Origin: Coptodactyla brooksi
Taxonomy: Eukaryota; Arthropoda; Insecta; Coleoptera; Scarabaeidae
NCBI GenBank assembly: GCA_033557675.1
Contig: JAWQRM010000549.1
Span: forward strand, 1-21,557
Length of the DNA: 21,557 nucleotides
Direction of reading: 5' to 3'
A program made the position numbers and the translations under genes. The notes under the pieces are model-generated. The model had not been told where the DNA came from. It made no database searches and saw only the letters and a list, made by a program, of their open reading frames with translations. Position 1 is the first letter of the stretch. Every line of letters begins with the position of its first letter. Positions 1 to 10,048 of this stretch are shown piece after piece.

Positions 1-869
1 TTTTGAAGGCTAGGGCTAACTAAAAATCATATGGATTTAATACTAGTAGCGCCATCTATGTGTCAGCCTACGAACTTTTCAGCCTACCTGTTATATTCAT
101 AGCCAAATATCTTACTTCAATCTTATCTCTCACGTCAATTGAGCATTCAGTATTCTGGGCACCATGCGGGTTTGCTTGTGTTGAGTTGTTTTCTTTCGGA
201 ATTTGCACGTGGGTATTGCACTTTACGCTTATCCATAGTTTCTGCCCTGTCATAAATGTAACACATAACACGTAAGTAAGTCACTGTTTCGAAGTCGAAG
301 AATTAAACAGATTGAAAAATAAAACAACTAACAGAAATTGCACTAAATACTGCGTAACATAATACATTAGTATGTAAAGTCTTATTAAAAGATGAAGGCG
401 TGTATTTCATTTAAATTAACAATTTATTGTTCAAAAATTATTAGAAAACACATCGCAACTTCGAGGAAGACGCCAATAGAAACGGCGCGAAGCGAAGTCT
501 GGGTGTATACCATTTAGAAACACGGATATTCGTAGAAATAACGTATTAATTTTACATGACACCCAAGCACTCGCTTTTGTTCAGATTGTTGTTCAGATAA
601 CTTGCTGCGCTCGGCGAAGAAACGTGACTTAAACAAAAGTCACGCTTAGACAAATTCTCGTATTACACAATTATTTTATGAAGTATCCTTCTCCGCAAAG
701 ATAACATTATTATTAGTCCTTAACTAAAATTACAATCTGCGGCGAATGCTATTATAAATTACAAGCGTGTATGTATCGTAACCATCAGGTGCCGCATCTA
801 AAATAAATACGCACATACCATCATCACGGTATCACCTAAATAAAACTATCAGAGAGCTAAGTAAAAATA
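1..869. other. Unassigned AT-rich sequence
   Basis: No recognisable gene. Short frames at 60-275 are open on both strands, which argues against coding. A slightly GC-richer patch at about 460-650 holds an 8-bp perfect stem-loop (listed separately). The phrase AGCGCCATCTATGTG near 49-63 reminds me of insect transposon termini, but I could not find a partner end. Confidence 0.5.
623..644. repeat. Perfect 8-bp stem-loop
   Basis: CGTGACTT at 623-630 is the exact reverse complement of AAGTCACG at 637-644, with a 6-nt A-rich loop. Function unknown; it could be chance, but the GC content of the stem is above the local background. Confidence 0.5.
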
Positions 870-896
870 TTATTTTTTATTTGTTTCAGGTAAGCC
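870..896 (+). promoter_or_regulatory. Candidate recursive (ratchet) splice site
   Basis: A T-rich tract at 871-886 runs into CAG at 887-889 and is followed at once by GTAAGC from 890. An acceptor and a strong donor are thus joined with no exon between them. This is the arrangement of ratchet points that remove long insect introns stepwise (polypyrimidine, NCAG, GTAAGT). If it is used, the + strand here lies inside a long intron, which would fit the lack of exons around it. The sixth donor base is C rather than T. There is no independent evidence of use. Confidence 0.4.
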
Positions 897-1803
897 ACGC
901 ATATGCTTCTTCTCTTTGTGTAAGTATATTCTTTGTATATACAATCATGATCTTATCTCGTGATTCACCACGATCTTATCGATTCATTAATATTTTTATT
1001 AATTTATTATTATCTTTGTTGTTTCCTAGTGTAAACCGTGTTGTAAAAATAGATTGTTTAATAATATTTCTAAGTAATAATTTCTCTCATAATCTTATCG
1101 GTCATAAGGGTCACTAGCCCTCTAGTAGTGATTCCTCGATAACATAACCTGAAATGGCCATTTTGATCTGGTAAAGGGGCACTGTGATAAGTTTAGGGCC
1201 AGTTTGATGGATGACAATAAGAAAGGGTCCGTGGAAGAGAGAGAATGGAGCGGCGGTCAACGTAGACGTCCGTCATTTGTCAAGGAACAAAAGACGGCGG
1301 GTTCTTTGTTTCTAAAGGAACTAACGGCGTAGTTAGCTGAATGGGAATGCTGATTAAGGCGAAGCAGGGCATCTGTAAGACATTGAAATAGTACCTGTAA
1401 TAATACACCTGCAGCTGAAAATTTGTCTGTATTTGACCTCGATGTTATATTCACTAAAATTATATAAAAAAATTACTTTTTTTAATTTCACTTATAGTGG
1501 TAGCACGGGATTTGCTGCCAATTTATACATTATCAGTGAACGCAAAATTCTAATCTATACTGTACATTCTTTGTTTTTAAAAAGATACACAGGTATGGGA
1601 AAACACTATCTTCGCCTACCATCGTTAGAAATTTTCTTTTACATCGGCCACATCTGTGATTTTCAGTATGCTGACTGTTTTGTTTTTTTTCATTGTCATT
1701 TAACATTTGCTAAAGCAATGTGTGACTCTTATAAATAGGTAGAGTAGCTTTTACATCACGTGTTGTTAAAAAAAAGAACATTTGTGTACACGAAAATATA
1801 GTT
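897..1803. other. Unassigned region with a GC-richer patch
   Basis: No recognisable protein. A GC-richer patch at about 1195-1420 carries a 65-codon minus-strand frame with no family resemblance. A + frame at 1433-1738 (101 codons) is rich in F, Y, I and L in the way random AT-rich frames are, and has no motif. TATAAATAGG at 1730-1739 resembles a TATA box, but nothing coding follows it. Confidence 0.45.
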
Positions 1804-2520
1804 CCCTCTACTTCACGAGCTCGCTTGATCTGCGGTGCGAGTCCTTAGTAAGACTTCTAATATCATGGGAGTATGTACTCATGTTTGGTTGAAATCATCT
1901 TACGTGCACTTATTTTTTAACTACTATCAATAAATGTTCATTCATCTCTTTTCGAACGTTTAAGTTCGGCGGACAAACAAAAATTTCATTCTTACTCAAA
2001 TAAAAGGTCACTTTAAAATAAAATAATTCTAATTTTTAAAAATAAAACTAATTGAAAGATTCCTCCTAATTTAAAGATGCCTCCTATTTCGCCAAACAAT
2101 ACCCTAACCTGTCGTAGAAATTTCACCTCACTCTGGAGAGTATTTCTGGAGTAATAGTTTGATGAGCTTAAATAATTTTTATTATAAGCTCATTCAAATA
2201 TCAAGTGGCATAGGCGACAAAATGTCGCACAAACTATCGTTTCAAATACATTCACAATACGCAATATTGTTCGACGCGATGTAACTAGACGATTTTCGAA
2301 AGCAGCTGCGAATAAATTTACAACTTCTACCAAAGAATTGCCACTCAAATGTCACCTGATAATTTGAACCCTCTCAGCGGTTGTAAAAACGGTTGAGATG
2401 TGCGTTCGTCAAAGCTGTCGAGGTGCACGATTCGCTAATTGTCGTGCGATCTCCGGGATCACCCGACTCGTCCGCCAATCAGACGATGATACGATACCCC
2501 TATGAGACAAGATGTATTTT
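1804..2520 (+). repeat. Unidentified dispersed repeat, copy 1
   Basis: About 717 bp aligning along its whole length with 7258-7975 in the same orientation, roughly four bases in five identical by eye. Landmarks shared by both copies include CTATCAATAAATGTT, AAAAGGTCACTTTAAAATAA, GTTCGACGCGATGTAA, GCTAATTGTCGTGCGATCTC and GATACCCCTATG. Homology starts at CCCTCTAC and ends near CAAGATGTA in both. I see no clear terminal inverted repeats and no recognisable protein; the frames differ between copies because of small indels. It is probably a non-autonomous transposable element or part of a larger one. Strand is arbitrary. Confidence 0.8.
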
Positions 2521-3436
2521 CCAGCACGGTATACTCGAGGCACTCCAGCAAACGATGCACGTCATGAACTGTTTGTGACGTCATGTTCCTGTCTTTAACT
2601 AAATATACCAGGGTACTTCTAGTTGTGCACGATCTATAAAAGTATAAAATTAAAGATAACGAAAGAGTAAAATTAAACAGGGGTCATCGGCGGCAGCAAC
2701 ATTATAATAACTCCTCATTAATATCTTGATTTGAATGCATTCACTCACCATTTTCGTTTTTAGATCCATTTTCGAAGTGTGATTGGAAAAAAAGTGTTTT
2801 TTGTTCTAAAGAAAGCATTTTTGATTAGAAATTTAGAAAGTTATTTCTAAATTCAAGATATGTTCAAAGCTCACAGCCGCCCTTGGTCGTATTTATTTTT
2901 GCTCTCGTGGTAGATGTATTGCATAATATTGATGTCATTATAGAAACAATGTTTAATTTTGCTTTTTTATCTGTACTAACTTCCTCTTTAATCTGTCTAA
3001 AGAGAAAACTAGCACTTATCAGATCAAAAAATAGGTAAATATCAAGTGAAGAATTTTAGCTATTTTTTTTATCTGATTTTTTGATATTTACTATACTATT
3101 GCCTTTAAATACATTTTGCTATTCTGCGATTAAGAAATAGAAACAACTTCAAAAGGACTACTTTTAATATTTTATTTTTTCCTAGATAAATACATTGCAT
3201 GTATTATATAAAAATTAGCAGAGATGATGGTAGGAAAAGATAAAACAGTGATGATATCAGTTTATGTTCGGAAAGTAAATAGATGTCACGCCGTTCTTTG
3301 CCTGTGACAATGATTAATCTATAACAGAAAATTGTTTAAGTACGATGTTTGTTGGCTTAGTTGAGTTATGTAACTACTGAAAAACAATGGCACATGCACA
3401 GTTACTTTGGTAGTGATTAACCTACTTTAGAAGTAA
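2521..3436. other. Unassigned AT-rich sequence with a stray mariner-type end
   Basis: No gene is visible. Near-perfect arms of about 12 bp (GAAATTTAGAAA and its complement) sit around 2829-2855. A looser inverted repeat around 3022-3095 pairs GGTAAATATCAA with TTGATATTTACT. TGTTCGGAAAGTAAA at 3265-3279 is identical to 15 bases of the mariner terminus at 18796-18810 and matches the one at 10048, so a further degraded mariner end may lie here. Confidence 0.45.
2576..2583. promoter_or_regulatory. Perfect CRE-type palindrome
   Basis: TGACGTCA is the full cAMP-response-element octamer bound by CREB/ATF bZIP factors. It lies just beyond the end of repeat copy 1 with no gene nearby, so it may be chance. 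A second site is at 17581-17592. Confidence 0.25.
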
Positions 3437-3799
3437 TTAAATTTCTTCATCATCAAAACTGCTGTTTGTCTCTTCTCCTACATTTATAATTACTGCTGCT
3501 GCATCTGCATAATCAATGTGGATTCCCCTTCCCTATCAATCTTCAATTATTTTATTAGTGTGTTTAGTCGTATTCGATTATATTTCAGGACTTATTTGGC
3601 TTAGACCCCTTTTCCACATATTCAATGTTTTGCCCACACTATATCTATCTTTTCCAATATATCTATTGTAATAAGTTTTTCCCAAGTCCTAAATGTGCTC
3701 GACGCGGCTAAAATTGCAGTGGTAAGGAGGGAGTCTAAGCATGTTGAGACCATACTGCTGGGCAAGTGTATCGGCACCGCAAATTTTTGGTGATTTGTG

Positions 3800-4481
3800 T
3801 AGTTGCACTAGCTCAAGCTATTGTAATTGTAAAAATGTTTCGTCAAATGGGACTTGATGCTGTTGTAACGATGTCCGAATTTCTGTTTTCTTCCAGGTGC
3901 TTTATCCTCTAAAGTACTGTGATGACTAGCATTATTCATAACGATAATAGAAGGTTCTTCTGAATTTTTCAATAATAGTTGTTCAAACCAAGTGAGAATT
4001 TTTTTTTTGTTCATTTAACCATGATAATCTAGAATTTGTAGAAAAAGTCATAAATGTACCAGGTATAAATCCATTTTCATTTTCGGCATGCAAAATAATG
4101 TATCTTCTACTCTTTTGTTTTATGCATGTGGTTTATGTAGTTGCACTAGCTCGAGCAATTGTAATTGCAATTGTAGTTTTAAAAGTGTAGTCAAATGGTA
4201 TCTGACGACGCACCTCAATTTCTTTTTTCTTCCAGCCAGTCTTAGGTACCTTATCCTTTAAAGTACTATGATCAATGGCATTATCCATAACGATAATAAC
4301 AGGTTCTTCTAGATTTTTCAGTAATTGATGTTTCAAACCAAGTGAGAAGTTTTTTTTGCTCATTTCACCGTGATAGTCTGGGTCTTTAGAGTTTGTAGAA
4401 AACTTCAAAAATGCACCAGGTATAAATCCATTTTCATTCCCTGCATGTAAAGCAATGTATTTTCTATTCTCTTGTTTTATT
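3800..4481 (-). repeat. Tandem duplication of the transposase catalytic core
   Basis: Copy A (3800-4121) and copy B (4138-4481) are direct repeats with a period near 340 bp and about 80% identity by eye. Both run from TAGTTGCACTAGCTC to CTCTT(TT)GTTTTA. On the minus strand each encodes the segment from around YI(I/A)LHA through ENGFIPG to the second-Asp block. Copy B keeps VMDNA with the Asp; copy A reads VMNNA with Asp changed to Asn. The divergence means either that the duplication is old or that the copies come from two different elements joined by recombination. Confidence 0.85.
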
Positions 4482-4965
4482 ACTTTAACAGATCGACTAT
4501 CATTACCTACTAGGATCTGTTTGCGGAACCACTTTCAGAAATCTAGGTTTTATCTAGGAACATAAATTGTTCGGGCTGTCGTGAGTTCTTATTCCTCATA
4601 TAATTTTGTAAGAATTCTACTCGTTTTATAGCTGTGTGAGAAGCTCCATCAAACCTCTGCAAGGGTCATCCTTCTTAAATTTTAAACCAACGTCATGCAA
4701 GGTTTTGCGCAATGTACTAACCATACCATGATAAATATCGTTGTCTTTTAGTAAAGACAACAGTGAGTGTCGAGTTATATGCTCCTTATTCCTGGACATG
4801 ATATAAATGGTATTGTGAATTGCTGTCTGCATAAATGAATCAATATTCCGTATAGGTTTTTCTTTTGATCCGTTCCTTCTTGAGTTATTTAACGTTTCGT
4901 TTACTTTTACAGTTTCGGATATGGAGCTAACTGCACTTAAGCTAATGCCCACAGCATTTGCAACT

Positions 4966-5059
4966 CTCTACAAATATATAAGTAAACGTAATCACTATTC
5001 ACTATAGAACTGAGAAAACAATAACAAAAGGGCCACTATTGTCACGCGCTTCAAAATAC
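4966..5059 (-). other. Possible intron within the transposase relic
   Basis: On the minus strand, ATAAG at 5064-5060 is followed by GTATTT, and a tract ending TATTTGTAGAG stops at 4966. Joining 5060 to 4965 restores one frame, ...AKLIR-VANAVGISL. Unspliced, the upstream frame ends at TAG shortly after GPFVIVFSVL, and the downstream frame has TAG at 4970-4968. A decayed intronless gene with a frameshift would look much the same, so this is inference. Confidence 0.35.
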
Positions 5060-5112
5060 CTTATCAACTTAGCAATAGGTTTTTTTGACGAGCTTGTTAA
5101 TGGCGTCGACAT

Positions 5113-5698
5113 TTTTTACAATAAATAATGCGGTTTGTTATTTGTTCAATGTACCACAATAACTATAACTAACCTCAAATAAACGATATCTCTTGCAGTT
5201 CGTAAATATGGTATTTCATAACAAAGTACAAAAAAAAGAACAGTTGTATACAACAAAACACAAAATTCGATGAAAATAAAGACACGTAGAATTACTACAA
5301 GCTACGCCTTACAGACCAATGTTTTGCTACCAACCTTGCAAGCTTAAATTTGTTTTCTAAGAATATGCTTACCATTTTCTTAGTGACTAATTCAAAAAAG
5401 TGCACACAGCACTTTCACAGTATAATCTTGTACGTCATATTTTCACTCATAATAACCCGAGAACATTGATAATATGACATAATTTCATGAAAGCAATTTT
5501 CGAGGGCTGTTACCGCAAAGCAACGTACTTGAGTAAATTGCATTCATGAAATTTTTAGTATTTATCAATGTTCGAGTACTATTCGGTAAGAACATTTCTA
5601 GTTTCAAGTAAAGAACGACATTTATTATTTAAATGAACAGTTATGAAATGAACAATTGTTAAAATTGAAAACGAAAATTAAATTAAAATTTGACGGTT
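5113..5698. other. Spacer between two transposon relics
   Basis: No ORF of note. It probably contains the lost 5' end of the IS630-like element and 3' sequence of the Crypton relic, both transcribed leftward. I saw no terminal repeats for either. An imperfect 128-bp hairpin lies inside it (listed separately). Confidence 0.4.
5455..5583. repeat. Imperfect inverted repeat, long hairpin
   Basis: About 40 bp at 5455-5495 (CCGAGAACATTGATAATATG onward to TTTCATGAAAGC) is the imperfect reverse complement of about 40 bp at 5543-5583 (GCATTCATGAAATTT onward to ATCAATGTTCGAG), with a loop near 47 nt. It could be a small MITE, a recombination footprint of the Crypton, or a precursor-like RNA hairpin. 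Pairing beyond the 40-bp arms is weak. Confidence 0.6.
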
Positions 5699-6704
5699 CT
5701 AAGGTTGTTCCAACCTCAGTCCTGGATGAATCATTCGGCAATCGTAAATTATTGATAATCTGATTATGATGACTAAGTTAGTCACTGCGGTGGCCCTGCT
5801 AGAGTGGTTAGTAATTTTTCTATTTTTGGTGTCTACTCCAATGGCTTCAGCTGACGATTTGGTCCACGTAGTGATAATATTGCGGCCAAGCGATATATTA
5901 TCGTACCATCTATCATTCGGAGATTCCCAATGTACATTAGGTCTTAGAAATAAATGATTTGTTGTCAAACTACCATGACGTTTTGACATCAACTTAAGAA
6001 ATAATCTTATTGGATAAGCGCTTTCGTTGGCGTTTTTCACCAACTACTTACTTGGAACACATTTCTTTGAGCCGCCCTGACAGGTTTTTCTAAAAATCGG
6101 ATTGTATTCAATACGGCTGCTAGGAGCTCCGTTGTTGCTTTTCTCAATAGGAAAAAAACTTACTAGACCTGCAGCAGCTTCACCACTTCGCCAAGCCAAT
6201 TCTACCGCAGAAATATGATAAAACTTCTTCTGCAATCCATCCGGAGTATCGTCGTCTCACAAATCCACAATTTTTTTCAATTCTTCAGATGTTACTGGTA
6301 CTGAGCTGTTCTTGTGTTTTGAAAGGTCTGTTCACAGTTGTTTTCGAACTGCATCACGGGCGTCACGAGCTCTTTTGAATACAATGCTTTCAAATGGATC
6401 TATCACAATTCGAAAGTCATTAGAATATTTTTTTTCAATCAGTTTAGCAGTCATATTCCAAATTGTCTTCACAGTAGATTCTTTCAACGTGGTTCCACCT
6501 TTCTTACGTATATTGATCGCCCAATTTTTCATTATCAAAGCCAGTGTTTCAACGGGTTGAGATGCATCAAGAACTTACTTACGCACGCCGCAAAATTCAA
6601 TAGAAATTCTCCAAATATATTTTTTGCATATTTTTGGGAGTAGATAACTCTACCATTGTATCAATGTTTTCATCGTTTTCATTTCCAAATCTTGAAAACG
6701 ACAT
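5699..6704 (-). pseudogene. Crypton-type tyrosine recombinase relic
   Basis: Read leftward from ATG at 6704 (MSFSRFGNENDENIDTM), then after a frameshift near 6570-6600 one frame runs from about 6538 to 5699 with three stops: TGA at 6334-6332, TGA at 6259-6257, and TAG at 6046-6044 (the last two probably old Trp codons). The middle part reads LQKKFYHISAVELAWR and GGSKKCVPSK. The C-terminal part contains NHLFLRPNVHWES and KITNHSSRATAV, the H-x-x-R box of tyrosine recombinases in the DUF3504/Crypton-derived group. After that box the sequence degenerates and the expected GH box and catalytic Tyr are not clear. Without the stops it would be about 330 residues. Cryptons lack long terminal inverted repeats, so element ends cannot be set. 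A host gene derived from a Crypton is unlikely given the stops. Confidence 0.8.
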
Positions 6705-7257
6705 TTTAATACGATATCAATTCTAAGACTGATAAATTAAAATCAAATTTTTGTTGCTTGGCAATAAGCAAGAATGTCAAAGTGAAAATATTCCTAGCAC
6801 AATTTTCAGTGTATCATGTCATTAGATTGGTCAAAATGGCGTACAAACTGACATTTGACTGGATATGGAGAACTAAAAATTTTCATACTAATTGTCAAAT
6901 TTCATGCATAATGCATTTGTATAATTACAAATGAGCGAAAACTTACATTAGTAACTTAGTCTTAAAAGCTGTTTTTCTCTATCTTACAAGATAAAGTTAT
7001 TAACTGGTCTTAAATATTATAATTCCGTTAAAGCTAAAATATAATTTATTACTTACGTTTTAAGAAAGTTTTTGTTGAATTTTCATAAATGAAGTTGAAG
7101 TTCATAAATGAAAGTTGATTAATAGTAAACATTAACAGTTTTATTTTAAAATTTCCTTATTAAATATGGCGACTAACGGTCAGATGTATACCATATGGGA
7201 AAATCTTTCTTGTCTCATACGAGATTCACATAACACTCCCACCACGTCCCCGTAACC
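6705..7257. other. Spacer with small palindromes
   Basis: No gene is visible. CATTTGTA at 6914-6921 and TACAAATG at 6926-6933 form a perfect 8-bp stem with a 4-nt loop. The phrase TTCATAAATGAA occurs twice in about 20 bp near 7080-7110. The end nearest 6705 may include the 5' part of the Crypton element. Confidence 0.4.
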
Positions 7258-7975
7258 CCCCTCTACCTCACAAGCTCCCGTGATCTACGGCGCTAGTACT
7301 TAGTAACACTTCTGATGTTATGGGAGTGTGTATTCATACTATGTCCGGTTGACATCGTTTTACGTACAGTTATTTTTTAAATACTATCAATAAATGTTTA
7401 TTCATCTCTTTTCAAACGTTTAAGTTCGACGGACAAATAAAAACTTCATTCTTACTAAAATAAAAGGTCACTTTAAAATAAAATAATTCTAATAATATTT
7501 AAAAATAAAACTAAATGAAAGATTCAAAGCTGCCTCCTAATTTCGCCAAACAATATCCTAACCTGTCGTAGAAATTTCTCCTCACTCTGAAGAGCATTTC
7601 TGTAATAGTTTGATGACCTTAAATAATTTTTATTATGAGCTCATTCAAATTTCACGTAGCATTGGCGACAACCTGTCGCACAAACTATCGTTTCGAACGC
7701 ATTGACAATACTGTTCGACGCGATGTAATTAGACGGTTTTTCAAAGCAACTGCAAATAGATTTACAACTTCTACTGAAGAATTGCCGCTCAAACCAATTG
7801 ATAATTTTAATTCTCGCGGCGGTTGTAAAAACAGTTGAGTTGTGCATTCGTCAAAGCTGTCAGAGCAAATGCGTGACTCGCTAATTGTCGTGCGATCTCC
7901 GGGACCACCCGACTCGTTAACCAATCGGAGAATAATGCGATACCCCTATGGCGCAAGATGTATGCTATGGGGCAA
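7258..7975 (+). repeat. Unidentified dispersed repeat, copy 2
   Basis: Same-strand partner of 1804-2520 and the same length within a base or two. The homology ends near CAAGATGTA, which is then locally repeated (GGCAAGATGTATG near 7950 and 7972). In this copy several overlapping frames stay open at 7635-7924, on both strands; the minus frame at 7685-7924 is partly preserved in copy 1 (SFDE, FLQP, SGNS, VEVVNLFA). Differences between copies include many amino-acid changes and frame-breaking indels, so I do not call a gene. Confidence 0.8.
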
Positions 7976-9509
7976 GATGTATGAGAACAAGTGGTATAGG
8001 CGACGTTCAGAAATATTTCCGCAGCACCATCTGGGCTATGAACTAATATTATCTTATAAATATACAAGTGTATCAGAAAATGCGTGAACAAATATATTAC
8101 TTAGAACTATGTTGTATCAAAGGATCCTTGTTGTTTATTAATAAACAACAGTGTTGTGGTTAAGCCTTCGTGTATCGTGATTAGCTTATAAGAATATATA
8201 TATATATATATATATAAAGGAAATTTTTGTCATAGAACAAAATAGAACAACCTTTTATCAGTGGAACAAGAAGTGCAATATTTAAAACTATATTAAAATA
8301 TGTCTAGTTTATCATATTATGAGAGAAGGGAACAGTCTCGAGGCAAGAATTATATACAAAAAGATCCAATGTCGACAAAATGAACGTGTATCATGGAGAG
8401 ATATCGAATCAACAGAAATAACGAATATTTTATTGAAACATTAAAACAAGTCAATGCGTAATATATTTATAAAAGTAAAATTATGAAGATAAAAACATGT
8501 ATAACTTAATAATACAAAGTGGAACAAAAACCCATAAGTGAAGAAAACCCAGTAGTAAATGAGGAGTAGGTGTACAAAATGTTCACATTGGAGTATGTTA
8601 TAAGGAGTATACGTTGGGAAATGGTTTGGGTTGAAATAAGTATTATATTTTGTTTATTTTAGAACGATCGACATATGTTTGTGCATGTTAGAAACAATTG
8701 CAGATCGGAGAATTACAGAACACTTAACTTAGAATTACAGTCTTTTGGTACAAGCATTTTATGTTTATAATATTTTTATTAACATTTACATCGTTTGAAA
8801 ACACGTTTTTATGGATTATGCTTTATTGGAAATAATAGAGTTTTGTAGTCTAAAATACTTAGCATTAATATAACCGCGATTCCAAGAAACGAAGCCGTAG
8901 TAAGACACCCCTCGCGTAGTATTGTAGGAGGGGCTATCGACTAGCCGAACTGTGTGTAAAATAGAAATGTTTTTTCTAACAAAATTATGCAATAATTCTT
9001 AAGGAATAGATATTCGATTTTCCAACACTCGTTTTCCCCAATATTTTTTCCTGATTGTTAAAGTTGCAGTATGTTTCTCAGCGTAGTGTCCTAGATGTCA
9101 TTTTTCCCAATCTATTCATTTGAACTTTCATGAATTTAGTTTTTTTCTTAATTTCGGCTACAACTGTAAATGAACAAGGAATGAACTAACAGAAATGGTG
9201 GAAAATACAAGACTACTTTCAGGGTGCATCCTAATAATTGAGCGTATATACTCAATCATCAGACTTTAAGATAATTTGTAGGTTTGTATTATTGATGTAT
9301 CTGCGTTGTAGTCCTAACATTGGCATCTTGTTCTGATTGAAATAGGTTGTGCATAAAAGGGATGTGGATCTCTATATACATAGGGTTACAAAACACACTT
9401 GTCAAATGGTAGAAAACAAAATGTGAATACGAGAAGAATTGTTCTTGTGACAGCATTTGTCTGGATTCGTTTTTTTTTGCGAAAATGAAAGGCACTTTTC
9501 TTAGAGAGT
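7976..9509. other. Unassigned AT-rich spacer
   Basis: No gene is recognised in 1.5 kb. Contents: a perfect 20-bp palindrome GTTGTTTATTAATAAACAAC at 8130-8149; an (AT)n microsatellite at 8194-8216; and a GC-richer patch at 8875-8960 with a 6-bp stem, CCCCTC at 8908-8913 and GAGGGG at 8928-8933. The minus frame at 9289-9495 has no recognised motif. Confidence 0.45.
8194..8216. repeat. (AT)n microsatellite
   Basis: Uninterrupted alternating A and T for 23 bases. Confidence 0.95.
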
Positions 9510-10048
9510 ATTAATATTTTATGTAATTAGATGTTCACCATTTTGGTCTAACACTTTTTGCCATCCTTCTGGCAGTAGCATGATTTATAAAACTTCTGAT
9601 CCTTGCCGGCAAGAAACTGACCTAATGGTTTCATTTGAACTAAAGAGGTTTTGCCGTCCGAACAAAATTGTAGAGACCGAAACAAATAATAATGGGAAGG
9701 TGCCAGATCTGGAGAATATAATAGGTATGGTAGTACATCCCATCCAAGCTGTAAAAACTTTTAGCGAGTTACCAAACTGGTATGTGGTCTCGTATTATTT
9801 TGACGGAACACTATACCTTTTCTATCGCTCAATCCTGGCTTTTTCTGTTTGAGTGAATCGTGCAATCATGCACTTTTGCAAAGAAATTTGCAAATCAGCA
9901 CCGAACAAAATATTTTTACACATAAACTTTGCAACGTTAGCTGTCAGAATATATAATGCATATACGGTTTAGAAAATACTAACGCCTAGTTAAAATACAA
10001 CTAACGCCTCTGCTGTGAAAAAAACAAATTACTTTCCGAACAAGCCAA
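9510..10048 (-). pseudogene. Mariner transposase relic A, internally deleted
   Basis: A mariner element read leftward. Its 5' terminus near 10048 reads TTGGCTTGTTCGGAAAGTAA on the minus strand and resembles the terminus of relic B at 18789. After a 5' leader the transposase C-terminal half follows: LHDSLKQKKPGL, GIVFRQNNTRPHTSLVTR near 9770-9835, LGWDVLP, YSPDLAPSHYYLFRSLQ near 9690, and GQFLAGKDQKFYKS. The N-terminal half, including the first catalytic Asp, is missing. The HDNARPH-type box reads QNNTRPH (Asp to Asn), and the residue I take as the third Asp (SDY in relatives) is His. A TAA follows LVTR, and frameshifts break the tail. The + strand open frame at 9580-9852 is a shadow of this relic. 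The 3' terminal repeat was not found. Confidence 0.85.

Larger units (their letters stand above)
3437..5112 (-). pseudogene. IS630/Tc1-mariner superfamily transposase relic
   Basis: This is a decayed cut-and-paste DDE transposase read on the minus strand. In order: a possible first exon from ATG at 5112 (MSTPLTSSSKKPIAKLIR); an HTH-type segment (VANAVGISLSAVSSISE) and linker to about 4626, including ITRHSLLSLLKDNDIYHG; a first catalytic block FLDKT near 4550; a second block IIVMDNA near 4280; and a third block MLRLPPYHCNFSRVEHI near 3700-3750. A C-terminal tail, SFDDEEI, ends at a TAA at 3439-3437. Several stops sit where tryptophan would be expected, as after FLDKT. The order and spacing match the IS630-type transposases common in insect genomes. 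The core around the second catalytic Asp is present twice. Two shorter open frames at 4133-4408 and 4626-4952 are fragments of this one gene. I found no terminal inverted repeats. The family call is firm at superfamily level only. Confidence 0.85.

Noticed and set aside
60..275. Overlapping 60-70 codon frames on both strands
   Set aside because: No motif, no start context and both strands open; expected by chance.
1433..1738. 101-codon + frame
   Set aside because: Composition follows AT-rich noise (Phe, Tyr, Ile, Leu) and no domain is recognisable.
5766..5957. + frame resembling a signal peptide (hydrophobic start)
   Set aside because: It is the antisense shadow of the Crypton recombinase relic.
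6312..6643. Two + frames of 82 and 101 codons
   Set aside because: Antisense shadows of the N-terminal part of the Crypton relic.
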